A stretch of DNA of 64,000 nt, taken from assembly GCF_040361435.1 (NCBI RefSeq), contig NZ_APNL01000004.1, forward strand, positions 124,001-188,000, given 5' to 3'. This stretch comes from Salinisphaera sp002433465. Its GTDB lineage: Bacteria; Pseudomonadota; Gammaproteobacteria; Nevskiales; Salinisphaeraceae. The position numbers were made by a program, and so were the translations under genes. Numbering within the stretch: the stretch's first letter is position 1; every line of letters starts with the position of its first letter. Under the pieces are notes generated by a model, which saw nothing but the letters and a program-made list of their open reading frames with translations, was not told the origin of the DNA and did no database searches. Positions 17,529 to 25,827 of this stretch are shown piece after piece.

Positions 17529-18604
17529 CGGATCGACCTCAACGCCAGACCGGTGGTCACCATCAACGATGCGGCTTCGTGATCGACGTGGTTACGTCGG
17601 GCTCGGCTGCTGGCGAGCATGCCGGCCAACGGGTTGCCAAGGGCGACCGGCCGGGACATATGCCGTGCCACCGCGCTTTCCAGGCCGGGGTAGAGGGTTG
17701 CCCCGCCTACGAGCACCACCTGGCCGACCGCCTCGTCGCGCGAGCTGGCGGAAATGTAGAACTGCAGCGCGCGTTCGATCTGGCCGGCCAGGCGTTCGGC
17801 GAAGTCCGATACGTCGCCGGCAATCGCGGCGCCGTCCAGTTCGCCGGTGCGCAGACGTGCGCGCAGCTGGTCGGTGTCCTTGAGTTCGTAGTGCTCGATC
17901 AGGCGCGTGGCCAGGCTATGGCCGCCGAACGACAGCTCGCGTGAATAGACATGGCGGCCCCGATGCTGAACGCTCAGCCGCGTCTGATGCGCGCCGACGT
18001 CGAACACCGCAACGCTGGCATCATGCGCCAGGGCGGGCGTCTGCTCGATGAGCAGGGTCGAGGCGTTCTGGAGCGCGTATTCCTCGACGTCCACGATCTT
18101 GACCTTGACCCCGGCCATGTCGAGCGCGCCGATACGGGTTTCGATGTTCTCGCGACGACAGGCAACCAGCAGAACCCGGTTGACGTCCGGGTTGGTCGGG
18201 TCGCGTTCGAGCACCTGAAAGTCCAGGTTCACTTCATCGATGGCGTGCGGGATGTACTGCTCGGCGTCAAAGCCGATCTGCTGTTCCATGTCCTCGTCGG
18301 ACAGGTCGGCCGGCATGTCGATGATCTTGCTGATCACGGTCGGCCCGGATACCGCGATCGCGGCGTCGCGCGTACGGGTGCCGGCGCGCTCGAGCACGCG
18401 GGTCATGGTGGCGGCCAGCGCCTCGGGGTCGACGACCTGGTCGTCGGCCACCACGTCGGCGGGCAGGGCCTCGCTGGCATAGCTGAGTACGCGATAGGCG
18501 CCGGGCTTGCCGTCGAGTTCGAGCACCTTCACCCGCGTGGAACTGATGTCCACGCCCAGAAAAGGCCGCGTTCTCGGCTTGAAGATTTGCTCGAATCGCC
18601 CCAT
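17525..18604 (-). CDS. pilM: Type IV pilus actin-like ATPase PilM
   Basis: A cytoplasmic actin-like protein (FtsA/PilM fold) that binds the PilN tail and ATP. It has 359 residues from the ATG at 18604, chosen because AGGGGGAG lies 5 bp upstream; the frame extends nine codons further. Visible ATP-fold motifs are PFLGVDISSTRVKVLEL (phosphate 1), VFDVGAHQTRLSVQ (phosphate 2) and VVLVGGATLYPGLESAV (adenosine). The segment IGFDAEQYIPHAIDEVNLDFQVL is characteristic of PilM. It heads the pil operon and diverges from mrcA, a conserved gammaproteobacterial arrangement. A candidate promoter lies about 100 bp upstream. Confidence 0.96.
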   Translation of the reverse strand: MGRFEQIFKPRTRPFLGVDISSTRVKVLELDGKPGAYRVLSYASEALPADVVADDQVVDPEALAATMTRVLERAGTRTRDAAIAVSGPTVISKIIDMPADLSDEDMEQQIGFDAEQYIPHAIDEVNLDFQVLERDPTNPDVNRVLLVACRRENIETRIGALDMAGVKVKIVDVEEYALQNASTLLIEQTPALAHDASVAVFDVGAHQTRLSVQHRGRHVYSRELSFGGHSLATRLIEHYELKDTDQLRARLRTGELDGAAIAGDVSDFAERLAGQIERALQFYISASSRDEAVGQVVLVGGATLYPGLESAVARHMSRPVALGNPLAGMLASSRARRNHVDHEAASLMVTTGLALRSIR

Positions 18605-18710
18605 CCGACTCCCCCTGATCGGCCCACGCAACGGTTTCAGGCCTGCGGAACACCCCCGTGTCCGCTACCCCTCGGCCCGGTGTTGGCCGCGGCGCGAAAT
18701 GCCGGGTCTA

Positions 18711-18738
18711 ACTATACTCATGGCGGCCCGCTTGGCAA
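18711..18738 (-). promoter_or_regulatory. Candidate sigma-70 promoter of the pilMNOPQ operon
   Basis: On the minus strand, TTGCCA (18738-18733) and TATAGT (18716-18711) are separated by 16 bp. Each matches the sigma-70 consensus at five of six positions. The predicted start of transcription lies about 100 bp before the pilM ATG, inside the pilM-mrcA divergent spacer. No start-site data support it. Confidence 0.5.
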
Positions 18739-18843
18739 TCCATGATTGCAGGTTTAAGCGTTTGAATCCGCGTGTCTAACGGTTATCGGCAGCTTATCGC
18801 GATTCCGCAACGTCTCCGGCAAAAAAAGATTGGGGCCGGTATC

Positions 18844-21270
18844 ATGACCCCAGTTTTTCCCGACCCGCGGCCCGCGAGCCGCGCATTCTCGATGAAAGCG
18901 ATGCCGCGCGCCGCCCGTATTATTGTATTTCTGTTTGCCGGTTTGCTGTCGGCCGCGACCCTCGCGGTGCTGGTGGTGGCGGGCGTCTACCTGTATTTCG
19001 GCCCGCAGCTGCCCAGCGCGGGTGATATCGGCGACCCCGAGCTTAATGAACCACTGCGCGTCTATACCGCGGATCGCAAGCTGATCGGCGAGTTCGGCCT
19101 GGAGCGGCGGCTGCCGCGCACCTACGACGAAATTCCGCCGGCGCTGGTCAAGGCCTTCGTCGCCGCCGAGGACGACCGCTTTTTCCAGCATCCCGGCGTG
19201 GACTATCAGGGTATCGCGCGTGCGGCCTATGTGCTGGCCACCACCGGGCGCAAGACCCAGGGCGGCAGCACCATCACCATGCAGCTGGCGCGCAATCTCT
19301 ATCTCACCAACGACCGAACCTATGTGCGCAAGATCAAGGAAATCATCCTTGCGCTGCGCCTGGAGTCGAAGCTCACCAAGGAACAGATCCTCGAGATCTA
19401 CCTGAACAAAATCTACCTGGGCAACCGAGCCTATGGCGTGGGCGCGGCCGCCGAGGTGTATTACCACAAGCCGCTCAACGAGCTCAGCATCGCGCAGATG
19501 GCGATGATCGCCGGCCTGCCCAAGGCGCCTTCGCGCTACAACCCGATGGCCAACCCCGAGCGTGCGGTACAGCGGCGCAACTATGTGCTGTCGCGGCTGC
19601 ATGCGCTGGGTGAAATCGACGACGAAACCTACAACAGTGCTCGCGAGGCGCCGGTCACGGCCACCGCGCGCGTTACCGACGACCGCTATGAAGCGGACTA
19701 CGTGGCCGAAATGGTGCGTCAGGACATGGTGGCGCGCTTTGGTGACAAGGCCTATACCTCTGGCTTCGATGTCACCACCACGCTCGATGCCGAACGCCAG
19801 CGCGCTGCCAACAACGCGCTGCGCAAGGCATTGCTGGCCTACGACAGCCGCCATGCATGGCACGGCCCCGAAGATACGCTCGATAGCGCCACGCTCGATG
19901 ACGCCAAGGCGCTGACGGCCGCGCTGGAGGAAATGCGGGTCGCCGGCGGCCTCGTGCCTGCAGTGGTGACGGACGTGGCACGTCGCAGCGCCACGCTGAT
20001 GACGGAACGCTACGGCGAGGTCACCCTGAACGCCCAGCAGATGCCCTGGCTGGGCAGCAACGACCCGGCCAGCAAGCTTGTCTCGCGCGGGGATGTGGTG
20101 CGGCTGGCCTATACCGGCAGCAAGGAGGAAGACAAGGCCTGGACGTTGGCCGAGATCCCGAAGGTACAGGGCGCCATGGTCGCGCTCGATCCTCATACCG
20201 GCGGTATTGAAGCGCTTGCCGGCGGCTTCGACTTCTCGCTGTCGAAGTACAACCGCGCGGTACAGGCCCAGCGTCAGCCCGGTTCCTCGTTCAAGCCGTT
20301 TCTGTACTCGGCGGCGCTGGCACACGGGTTCACGACGGCTTCTCTGATCAACGACGCGCCGGTGGTTTACGACAGCCCGGATCTAAGCGATGCCTGGCGC
20401 CCGCAGAACTACAGCGGGCGCATCTACGGGCCCACGCGCATGCGTGAGGGCCTGGTGCATTCCCGCAACCTGGTTTCGATCCGGCTGTTGCGCAGCATCG
20501 GCATCGATGCCGCGGTCGAGCATATCGCCAAATTCGGGCTGCCCAAGGATCAGATCCCGCGCAATCTGTCGATGGCTTTGGGCAGCGCATCGTTCTCCCC
20601 GTTGCAGATGGCACAGGCCTATGCCGTGTTCGCCAACGACGGTTTTCAGGTCAAGCCCTATTACATTGCCAAGATCGAGGACGGGCGCGGCGAGGTCGAG
20701 TTCGAGGCCGAGCCGAAGGTGGCCTGTGCCAGCACGAGCAACTGCCCGGCGTTGGAAAACACCGGCAGCCAGCGTGATGCGTCGCGCCTGGCCGAGCGCG
20801 TGGTCGATGCCAGCAACGCCTGGCTTGTAGGCGACATGATGCGCGACGTGGTCAAGCGCGGCACCGGCCAGCGCGCGATGACGCTCGGGCGCAATGATCT
20901 ATCCGGCAAGACCGGCACCACCAACGACCAGATCGATGCCTGGTTCGTCGGCTTCAACGCCGACCTGGTAGGCATAAGCTGGGTCGGCTTCGACAAGCTC
21001 ACGCCCATGGGGCATAGCGAAACGGGTGGCCAGGCGGCGCTGCCGATGTGGATCGACTTCATGCGCGTCGCCCTCAAGGGCACGCCGGAAGCCATTCCGC
21101 CGCGTCCGTCCGATCTGGTGGCGGTGACTATCGACCCCGAGTCGGGCCAGCGCGCGCTCGATGGTGAGGGCGTGACCGAGTATTTCCGGTCCGACAACGT
21201 GCCGTCGGTGGAAGAGGCACGCCGCTCGGGCAAGAATGCCCCGTCCAACGAGGTCGAGCAGCTTTTCTAG
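18844..21270 (+). CDS. mrcA: Penicillin-binding protein 1A (bifunctional transglycosylase/transpeptidase)
   Basis: A class A PBP that polymerises and cross-links peptidoglycan at the inner membrane. It has 808 residues from the ATG at 18844, which has a GGGG stretch 8 bp before it. The frame opens at a GTG (18772), and ATGs at 18892 and 18901 are also possible. One N-terminal membrane helix (IIVFLFAGLLSAATLAVLVV) is followed by the glycosyltransferase domain motifs EDDRFFQHPGVD, GGSTITMQLARN, RKIKEI and YLNKIYLG. The transpeptidase domain carries SSFK (catalytic Ser), SRN and KTGTT. An OB-like insert lies between the two. The gene diverges from pilM, as in other gammaproteobacteria. Confidence 0.96.
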   Translation: MTPVFPDPRPASRAFSMKAMPRAARIIVFLFAGLLSAATLAVLVVAGVYLYFGPQLPSAGDIGDPELNEPLRVYTADRKLIGEFGLERRLPRTYDEIPPALVKAFVAAEDDRFFQHPGVDYQGIARAAYVLATTGRKTQGGSTITMQLARNLYLTNDRTYVRKIKEIILALRLESKLTKEQILEIYLNKIYLGNRAYGVGAAAEVYYHKPLNELSIAQMAMIAGLPKAPSRYNPMANPERAVQRRNYVLSRLHALGEIDDETYNSAREAPVTATARVTDDRYEADYVAEMVRQDMVARFGDKAYTSGFDVTTTLDAERQRAANNALRKALLAYDSRHAWHGPEDTLDSATLDDAKALTAALEEMRVAGGLVPAVVTDVARRSATLMTERYGEVTLNAQQMPWLGSNDPASKLVSRGDVVRLAYTGSKEEDKAWTLAEIPKVQGAMVALDPHTGGIEALAGGFDFSLSKYNRAVQAQRQPGSSFKPFLYSAALAHGFTTASLINDAPVVYDSPDLSDAWRPQNYSGRIYGPTRMREGLVHSRNLVSIRLLRSIGIDAAVEHIAKFGLPKDQIPRNLSMALGSASFSPLQMAQAYAVFANDGFQVKPYYIAKIEDGRGEVEFEAEPKVACASTSNCPALENTGSQRDASRLAERVVDASNAWLVGDMMRDVVKRGTGQRAMTLGRNDLSGKTGTTNDQIDAWFVGFNADLVGISWVGFDKLTPMGHSETGGQAALPMWIDFMRVALKGTPEAIPPRPSDLVAVTIDPESGQRALDGEGVTEYFRSDNVPSVEEARRSGKNAPSNEVEQLF

Positions 21271-21398
21271 TCGTCGGAGCGCCGGACACGGCGCGGGTCG
21301 GTGCTCTGGTCGTGCCGCCCGCAGGCTGCCCGGCGCGCTGTCGTGTGTGGGTTTATTCAGCTGGGTGAGTCGCAGGGACCGCCCCGGAGAACAGCGCC

Positions 21399-22034
21399 AT
21401 GGCGAGCGCACGCAAACAGGCCGCACAGCGCCAGCATATGGCCCAGCTGGCGGCCCGGCTCATGGCCGAGCAGGGCATTCGCGATTTTCGTATTGCCAAG
21501 CAGAAAGCCGCGCAGCATCTGGGTATCGACGTGCGCAACAGCATTCTGCCCAAGAACAGCGAAATCGAAGCGGCGCTCGCCGAACACCAGCGCCTGTTTG
21601 CCGGCGATGAGCAGCCGGCCCAGCTGCGCGCCATGCGCGAAGCCGCACTGAAGGCGATGGCGCTGTTTGCCGACTTCAAGCCGCGTCTGGTCGGCGACGT
21701 ACTTTCCGGTCTGGCAGATGGCCACTCCGATATTCAGCTGCACGTATTCGCCGAACACTCGGAAAGCTTCGACTTTTTCCTGCAGGCGCAGGGTATTCCC
21801 TTCGAAATCGTCGAGCGGCGTTACAAGGTCGCTCGCGATGCGCATCGGTTCTATCCTGCGTTTCGTTTCGTTGCCGGCGAGCACCGCTTCGAGGCGACGC
21901 TATTCGCGGCGACCGAAATTCGCGAGGCACCGCGTAGCCTGGTCGATGGTCAGCCCATGCCGCGCGCGAGCCTGGCACAGGTCGAGCGGCTCATCGCCGA
22001 CGAAGAGCTGGAAGCCCGCCTCGCCGGCCTTTGA
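21399..22034 (+). CDS. Conserved hypothetical protein
   Basis: A 211-residue soluble protein with no signal peptide or membrane segment. The N-terminal half is helical and Ala/Lys/Arg-rich (ARLMAEQGIRDFRIAKQKAA, about residues 18-37; SEIEAALAEHQRLFAGDEQ, about 53-71). The C-terminal half has alternating strands, including RLVGDVLSGLADGHSDIQL near residue 95 and IPFEIVERRYK near 132. I recall the same layout in uncharacterised proteins of beta- and gammaproteobacteria, some of which are labelled nucleotidyltransferase. I cannot confirm catalytic residues and assign no function. The ATG at 21399 follows GGAGAACAGCGCC. It lies 128 bp after mrcA on the same strand. Confidence 0.7.
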   Translation: MASARKQAAQRQHMAQLAARLMAEQGIRDFRIAKQKAAQHLGIDVRNSILPKNSEIEAALAEHQRLFAGDEQPAQLRAMREAALKAMALFADFKPRLVGDVLSGLADGHSDIQLHVFAEHSESFDFFLQAQGIPFEIVERRYKVARDAHRFYPAFRFVAGEHRFEATLFAATEIREAPRSLVDGQPMPRASLAQVERLIADEELEARLAGL

Positions 22035-22351
22035 TCGCTCGGCTGTTGAATACACCGGCCCGGGCGCGCCGGCTGGGCGTCGTAGGATGCGGTCGTAGCG
22101 CAGTGGGAAGGGGTAACCGCACGCACGCAGCAAGCGTGCCGCGATCCGAATAAGGCGGGTATGGCACGCTCGCAAACCCGTTGTGTCAGCAGGGCCTGTA
22201 TGACTGGCGCATCGGCGCGGGGTCGGTTGTAGAATAGGCTTGTGGCGCGGTCGGTGCCCGATTGCCGTTGACACGGGGCGCCGGTAGGCCCTTCATTGGG
22301 CCGAGCGGCGTGGCGCCGCGGGTCAAATCTGCTGCCCGGATGGGGGTGTTT
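22035..22351. other. Intergenic region upstream of the universal stress gene
   Basis: A stretch of 317 bp with no convincing gene. A perfect TTGACA at 22268-22273 could be a -35 element for the downstream gene, but the best -10 at 17-18 bp (CTTCAT/TTCATT) is poor. A TAGAAT at 22230-22235 lacks a -35. A short hairpin (GGCCC / GGGCC around 22287-22302) overlaps the first candidate. Confidence 0.4.
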
Positions 22352-22828
22352 ATGGAAAACTTCGAAAAGGTTCTGCTGGCGTACGACGGTAGTGAAAACG
22401 GTCGTATCGCGCTACGACGCACGCTGCCGCTGTTGGGGGCCGGTGAGGTGGAAGTTCATCTTCTTGCGGTGGTGCCGTTGACCGGCGCGGTCGCCGCGGC
22501 CGAGGGCTTCTATACCGAAAGCATGTACGAAGCCGAGCGCGAACGTATCGAAAACATCCTCGATGAAGGCGTGACTCTGCTCAAGAGTCGCGGCGTGGAT
22601 GCCGAGGGCCATTTGCGAGCGGGCGAGCCGGCCCACCAGATCGCCAAGCTTGCCGAGGATCTGGCCGTGAATCTTGTGGTCGTCGGCCATCAGCGCCGCG
22701 GCGTACTTGCGCGCTGGTGGCAGGGCTCGGTCGGCGCATCGCTGCTCGATCGCTTGACCTGCAGCCTGCTGGTCGTACAGGCGCCCGGCGAGGACGAACA
22801 GGGCGTCGCCGACGCCCCTGCGCCCTGA
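22352..22828 (+). CDS. Universal stress protein (UspA family)
   Basis: A single-domain Usp protein of 158 residues. The first strand carries the conserved Asp of VLLAYDGSENGRIAL, and the C-terminal nucleotide-binding stretch is VVVGHQRRG...GSVGASLL. The glycine spacing differs a little from the canonical G-2x-G-9x-G(S/T) motif, so ATP binding is likely but not certain. I chose the ATG at 22352 because GGGGGTG lies just upstream; the frame extends 30 codons further to 22262. Such proteins help survival under starvation or oxidative stress, with no defined reaction. It converges with cysQ, with 20 bp between stops. Confidence 0.9.
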   Translation: MENFEKVLLAYDGSENGRIALRRTLPLLGAGEVEVHLLAVVPLTGAVAAAEGFYTESMYEAERERIENILDEGVTLLKSRGVDAEGHLRAGEPAHQIAKLAEDLAVNLVVVGHQRRGVLARWWQGSVGASLLDRLTCSLLVVQAPGEDEQGVADAPAP

Positions 22829-22848
22829 CCATCGGCGGATCGAGCGCG

Positions 22849-23658
22849 CTAGGCGGCCGACTCCGGCACATAGGCGCGCCAGTCGTGGGTGACGTCGCCG
22901 AAGGCGAGGAAATGCGTGTTCAGCACGCTTTCGGTGACGTTGTAGCGTAGCGGCTCGCCGTCCAGATCGGTGACCTGGCCTCCTGCGCAGGCGAGCACCG
23001 CATGCCCGGCCGCGGTATCCCATTCGCTGGTCGGCCCCAGGCGGGGGTAGAAATCGGCGCCGCCGTCGGCGATCACGCAGAATTTGAGCGATGAGCCCAT
23101 GGTGACGGGTTCGTAGTCGGGCAGCCGGTCGAGCAGGGCATCGATGTCGGGCGTTCGGTGCGAGCGCGATACCAGCACGCGCGGCTTGTCGCGCTTTGCT
23201 AGCACCGTGGCGATCGGTTCGGCCGCGGTCTGGCCCTGCTGCCGGAAGGCACCGAGCGGCCGAGCCGCGAACCACAGCGTATCCAGCACCGGCGCATACA
23301 CCGCGCCCAGTACCGGTTCGTGATGGACGATCAGCGCGATATTGATCGTGAACTGGTCGTTCTTGTTCACGAATTCCTTGGTACCGTCGAGCGGGTCGAT
23401 GAGCCAGTAGGTCGACCAGGTGCTGCGGGTGGCAAAATCGATATCCGCGCCTTCTTCGGAGAGCTGGGGGACATCCGGCGTGAGCGCTTCCAGCGCCTGC
23501 TTGATACTGCGATGCGCGGCCAGATCGGCCTGGGTCAGCGGGCTGTCGTCGTCCTTGGTTTCGACTTCGAAGTGGCTGTTATAGATCGGCAACGTCTTCT
23601 GGCCGGCGGAGATCGCTATATCGCAGACGTGGTCGAGCAGTTCGCGGTTGATTTGCAT
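22849..23658 (-). CDS. cysQ: 3'(2'),5'-bisphosphate nucleotidase CysQ
   Basis: Hydrolyses PAP to AMP, recycling the by-product of PAPS reduction in sulfate assimilation. The 269-residue protein carries the FIG/inositol monophosphatase metal motif DPLDGTKEFVNKND near residue 88, the upstream glutamate of LSEEGADIDF, and the C-terminal WDTAAGHAVLACAGG (WD-x-A-A-G). The N-terminal strand with ETKDDDSPLTQAD is typical of CysQ. The start is the ATG at 23658. It links functionally to cysJ at the far end of the window. The neighbouring genes are unrelated. Confidence 0.95.
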   Translation of the reverse strand: MQINRELLDHVCDIAISAGQKTLPIYNSHFEVETKDDDSPLTQADLAAHRSIKQALEALTPDVPQLSEEGADIDFATRSTWSTYWLIDPLDGTKEFVNKNDQFTINIALIVHHEPVLGAVYAPVLDTLWFAARPLGAFRQQGQTAAEPIATVLAKRDKPRVLVSRSHRTPDIDALLDRLPDYEPVTMGSSLKFCVIADGGADFYPRLGPTSEWDTAAGHAVLACAGGQVTDLDGEPLRYNVTESVLNTHFLAFGDVTHDWRAYVPESAA

Positions 23659-23731
23659 GAGCGTCGGTTGGGTCGGGCGTTGCGCGCATCATACCGTTTC
23701 GATGCGCGCAGACCGTTGCTGCCGAGGCGTG

Positions 23732-25045
23732 CTATCGCCCGGAGCGCGGCTTGCCGCGACCGCCGCCCCCGCCGTTGCGCCGGCCGCCGCCGCGAGGTTT
23801 GCGCTTGCGGCGTGCCGGCACGGTCACGTCGTCGGCGAAATCATCGCCGTGCGGCATTTCGGCGTCGATCTTGTGCTCGATATAGGCTTCGATGTCCGGC
23901 AGGGAATAGACGTATTCCTCGCAGGCGAACGAAATCGCGTCGCCGGTATTGCCGGCACGCGCGGTACGCCCGATACGATGCACGTAGTCCTGGGCGTCCT
24001 GGGGCAGATCGTAGTTGATCACGTGGGTGACGTCGGGAATATGCAGCCCGCGTGCGGCCACGTCGGTGGCGACCATGATCGGCAGCTGGCCGGTCTTGAA
24101 GTCTTCGAGCAGGCGCAGGCGCTTGTTCTGGGCCACGTCGCCGGACAGGGTGGCAGCCGTGAAGCCGTTGGCGTTGAGGCCGTCCTCGATGAACTCGGCG
24201 GTACGCTTGGTATTGATGAAGATCAGCGTGCGCCCGTTCTCGATACGGCGCAGGGTGCCTACCAGCAGGGCGAGCTTGTCGTCCTTGGATACATGATAGA
24301 GCTTCTGCGTGATCGCGCCGATGTTGACCGTTTCGGTATCGGTGCGCACCAGCGTAGGGCTGTTCATGTGCTCGTAGGCCAGTTCCAGCACGCGGTGGCT
24401 GAGCGTTGCCGAAAACAACAGGTTCTGACGATTTTCCGGTGCCGGCATCTTGCGGAACATGTAGCGGATATCGTCGATGAAGCCCAGATCGAACATGCGG
24501 TCGGCTTCGTCGAGTACGGCCACCTCGATCGCCTTGAGCGTATAGACCTTCTGCTTGTAGTAGTCGATCAGCCGCCCCGGCGTGCCGATGAGGATGTCCA
24601 CGCCGTCGATAATCGCCTGGCGTTGTTCCTCGTAGCCGGTGCCGCCGTAACAGACCACACATTTAAGGCCGGTCCCCGACGCTAGGGGCAGGGCATCCTT
24701 ATAGATCTGGTCCGCGAGTTCCCGCGTCGGCGCCAGTATGAGAGCGCGCGGCTGGCTCGCGCCCTTGGGCGCCTCGTCGCTGGGCTCGGGGTCGTCCTTG
24801 AGCAGCCGGTGCATGGTCGCCAGAAGAAAGGCCGCGGTCTTGCCGGTGCCGGTATGGGCTTGGCCGGCGATATCCTCGCCCTTGAGCGCGAGCGGCAGGG
24901 TTTCAGCCTGAATCGGCGTGGCATGGGAAAAACCACGCTTGATAAGGCCGGAAAGAATGGTGTCGTGAAGACCCAGCGCGTCGAGACGGGTATCGGTGAG
25001 TAGCTTTTGCTGGGCGGCGTCGCTGGCGGATGCGGTTTCGGTCAT
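23732..25045 (-). CDS. rhlB: ATP-dependent RNA helicase RhlB (DEAD-box)
   Basis: A DEAD-box helicase of 437 residues with all core motifs: the Q-motif (F-x-x-ATPIQAETLP), AHTGTGKT (motif I), PTRELADQ (Ia), TPGRL (Ib), DEAD (VLDEADRMFDLGF), SAT (FSATLSHR), TDVAARGLHIP (V) and HRIGRTARAG (VI). The wording around LIDYYKQKVYTLK and RYMFRKMP matches RhlB, the RNA degradosome helicase. The C-terminal tail is Arg/Gly-rich (RRKRKPRGGGRRNGGGGG), suited to RNA binding. It diverges from trxA-rho, an arrangement shared with E. coli, which supports the RhlB call. Confidence 0.95.
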   Translation of the reverse strand: MTETASASDAAQQKLLTDTRLDALGLHDTILSGLIKRGFSHATPIQAETLPLALKGEDIAGQAHTGTGKTAAFLLATMHRLLKDDPEPSDEAPKGASQPRALILAPTRELADQIYKDALPLASGTGLKCVVCYGGTGYEEQRQAIIDGVDILIGTPGRLIDYYKQKVYTLKAIEVAVLDEADRMFDLGFIDDIRYMFRKMPAPENRQNLLFSATLSHRVLELAYEHMNSPTLVRTDTETVNIGAITQKLYHVSKDDKLALLVGTLRRIENGRTLIFINTKRTAEFIEDGLNANGFTAATLSGDVAQNKRLRLLEDFKTGQLPIMVATDVAARGLHIPDVTHVINYDLPQDAQDYVHRIGRTARAGNTGDAISFACEEYVYSLPDIEAYIEHKIDAEMPHGDDFADDVTVPARRKRKPRGGGRRNGGGGGRGKPRSGR

Positions 25046-25378
25046 ATTGGCCCTTGGAAAAGGTGAAAGATCGCGTCGATGGCGGCCGGTTCACACAGGG
25101 GTTGAAAAACGCGCCGAGATAGGCTCCAATAGCCCGAACGTTGCGAATACGGATATTCGCTGCACTGCCCGAGTCAGGTCGACTCGCATTCCGGCACTGT
25201 TTTTTTGCAGCCCGCACTATAACAGCTTGTGGTCTCCACGGTTGTCGGGCCGCGACCTTTCGCGCAGCTTGCAAACATCTTTTCGCGCCCTTAACTACCG
25301 GCTCAGCGGCGCCGTGTCGGCCAGTGTCGATGCGCGTGAACCTTCATTTGTCCCGCTTGTATTCTTTCGAGGACGCTC
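25046..25378. other. Divergent rhlB / trxA promoter region
   Basis: A 333-bp non-coding spacer that must hold promoters for both directions. It is more AT-rich than its surroundings around 25196-25225 (T7 run; TATAAC at 25218-25223 on plus; TATAGT at 25221-25216 on minus). A TTGCAA at 25267-25272 could be a -35 for trxA but is followed by a poor -10. A small hairpin (GCGAATA / TATTCGC) lies near 25143-25160. I see no further gene. Confidence 0.5.
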
Positions 25379-25705
25379 ATGAGTGAAAATATCGTTAAAG
25401 TCAGCGATGACAGCTTCGAACAGGACGTGCTGTCTGCCTCCGGACCGGTGCTGGTCGATTACTGGGCCGAATGGTGCGGCCCCTGCAAGATGATCGCCCC
25501 GGTCCTCGACGAAATCGCTGACGAATACGACGGCCGATTGACCGTCGCCAAGCTCAATATCGACGACAACCCCAATACGCCGCCCAAATACGGCATTCGG
25601 GGCATTCCGACGCTGATGCTGTTCAAGGACGGCGAAGTGGCGGCCACCAAGGTCGGGTCGGTTTCCAAGACCCAGCTGACCGAATTCGTCGATCAACATA
25701 TTTGA
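25379..25705 (+). CDS. trxA: Thioredoxin 1
   Basis: A 108-residue cytosolic disulfide reductase with the active site WAEWCGPCKM (about residues 30-39), the cis-proline loop GIRGIPTLMLFKDGEV and the buried Asp of VLVDYWAEW. Length and sequence match TrxA of E. coli (109 residues). A GAGGA ribosome site lies 6 bp before the ATG. It is followed by a terminator and then rho, the same order as in E. coli. It supplies electrons to ribonucleotide reductase, PAPS reductase and methionine sulfoxide reductase. Confidence 0.98.
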   Translation: MSENIVKVSDDSFEQDVLSASGPVLVDYWAEWCGPCKMIAPVLDEIADEYDGRLTVAKLNIDDNPNTPPKYGIRGIPTLMLFKDGEVAATKVGSVSKTQLTEFVDQHI

Positions 25706-25713
25706 TCCGCTCC

Positions 25714-25747
25714 AGACCGCCGGCGTATCTGCCGGCGGTCTTCGTTT
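25714..25747 (+). terminator. Intrinsic terminator between trxA and rho
   Basis: An 11-bp perfect stem (AGACCGCCGGC at 25714-25724 and its complement at 25731-25741) has a 6-nt loop and is followed by the broken T-run TCGTTTG. It sits 9 bp after the trxA stop, so trxA and rho are probably separate transcripts or only partly read through. Confidence 0.82.
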
Positions 25748-25827
25748 GACTTGCAAGAAGTCGAACGCCTTCCCACTGCGAATAGGTGCCTGTCTGGCGC
25801 TGGTTTCGCTGCAACTCATAGATAGCC

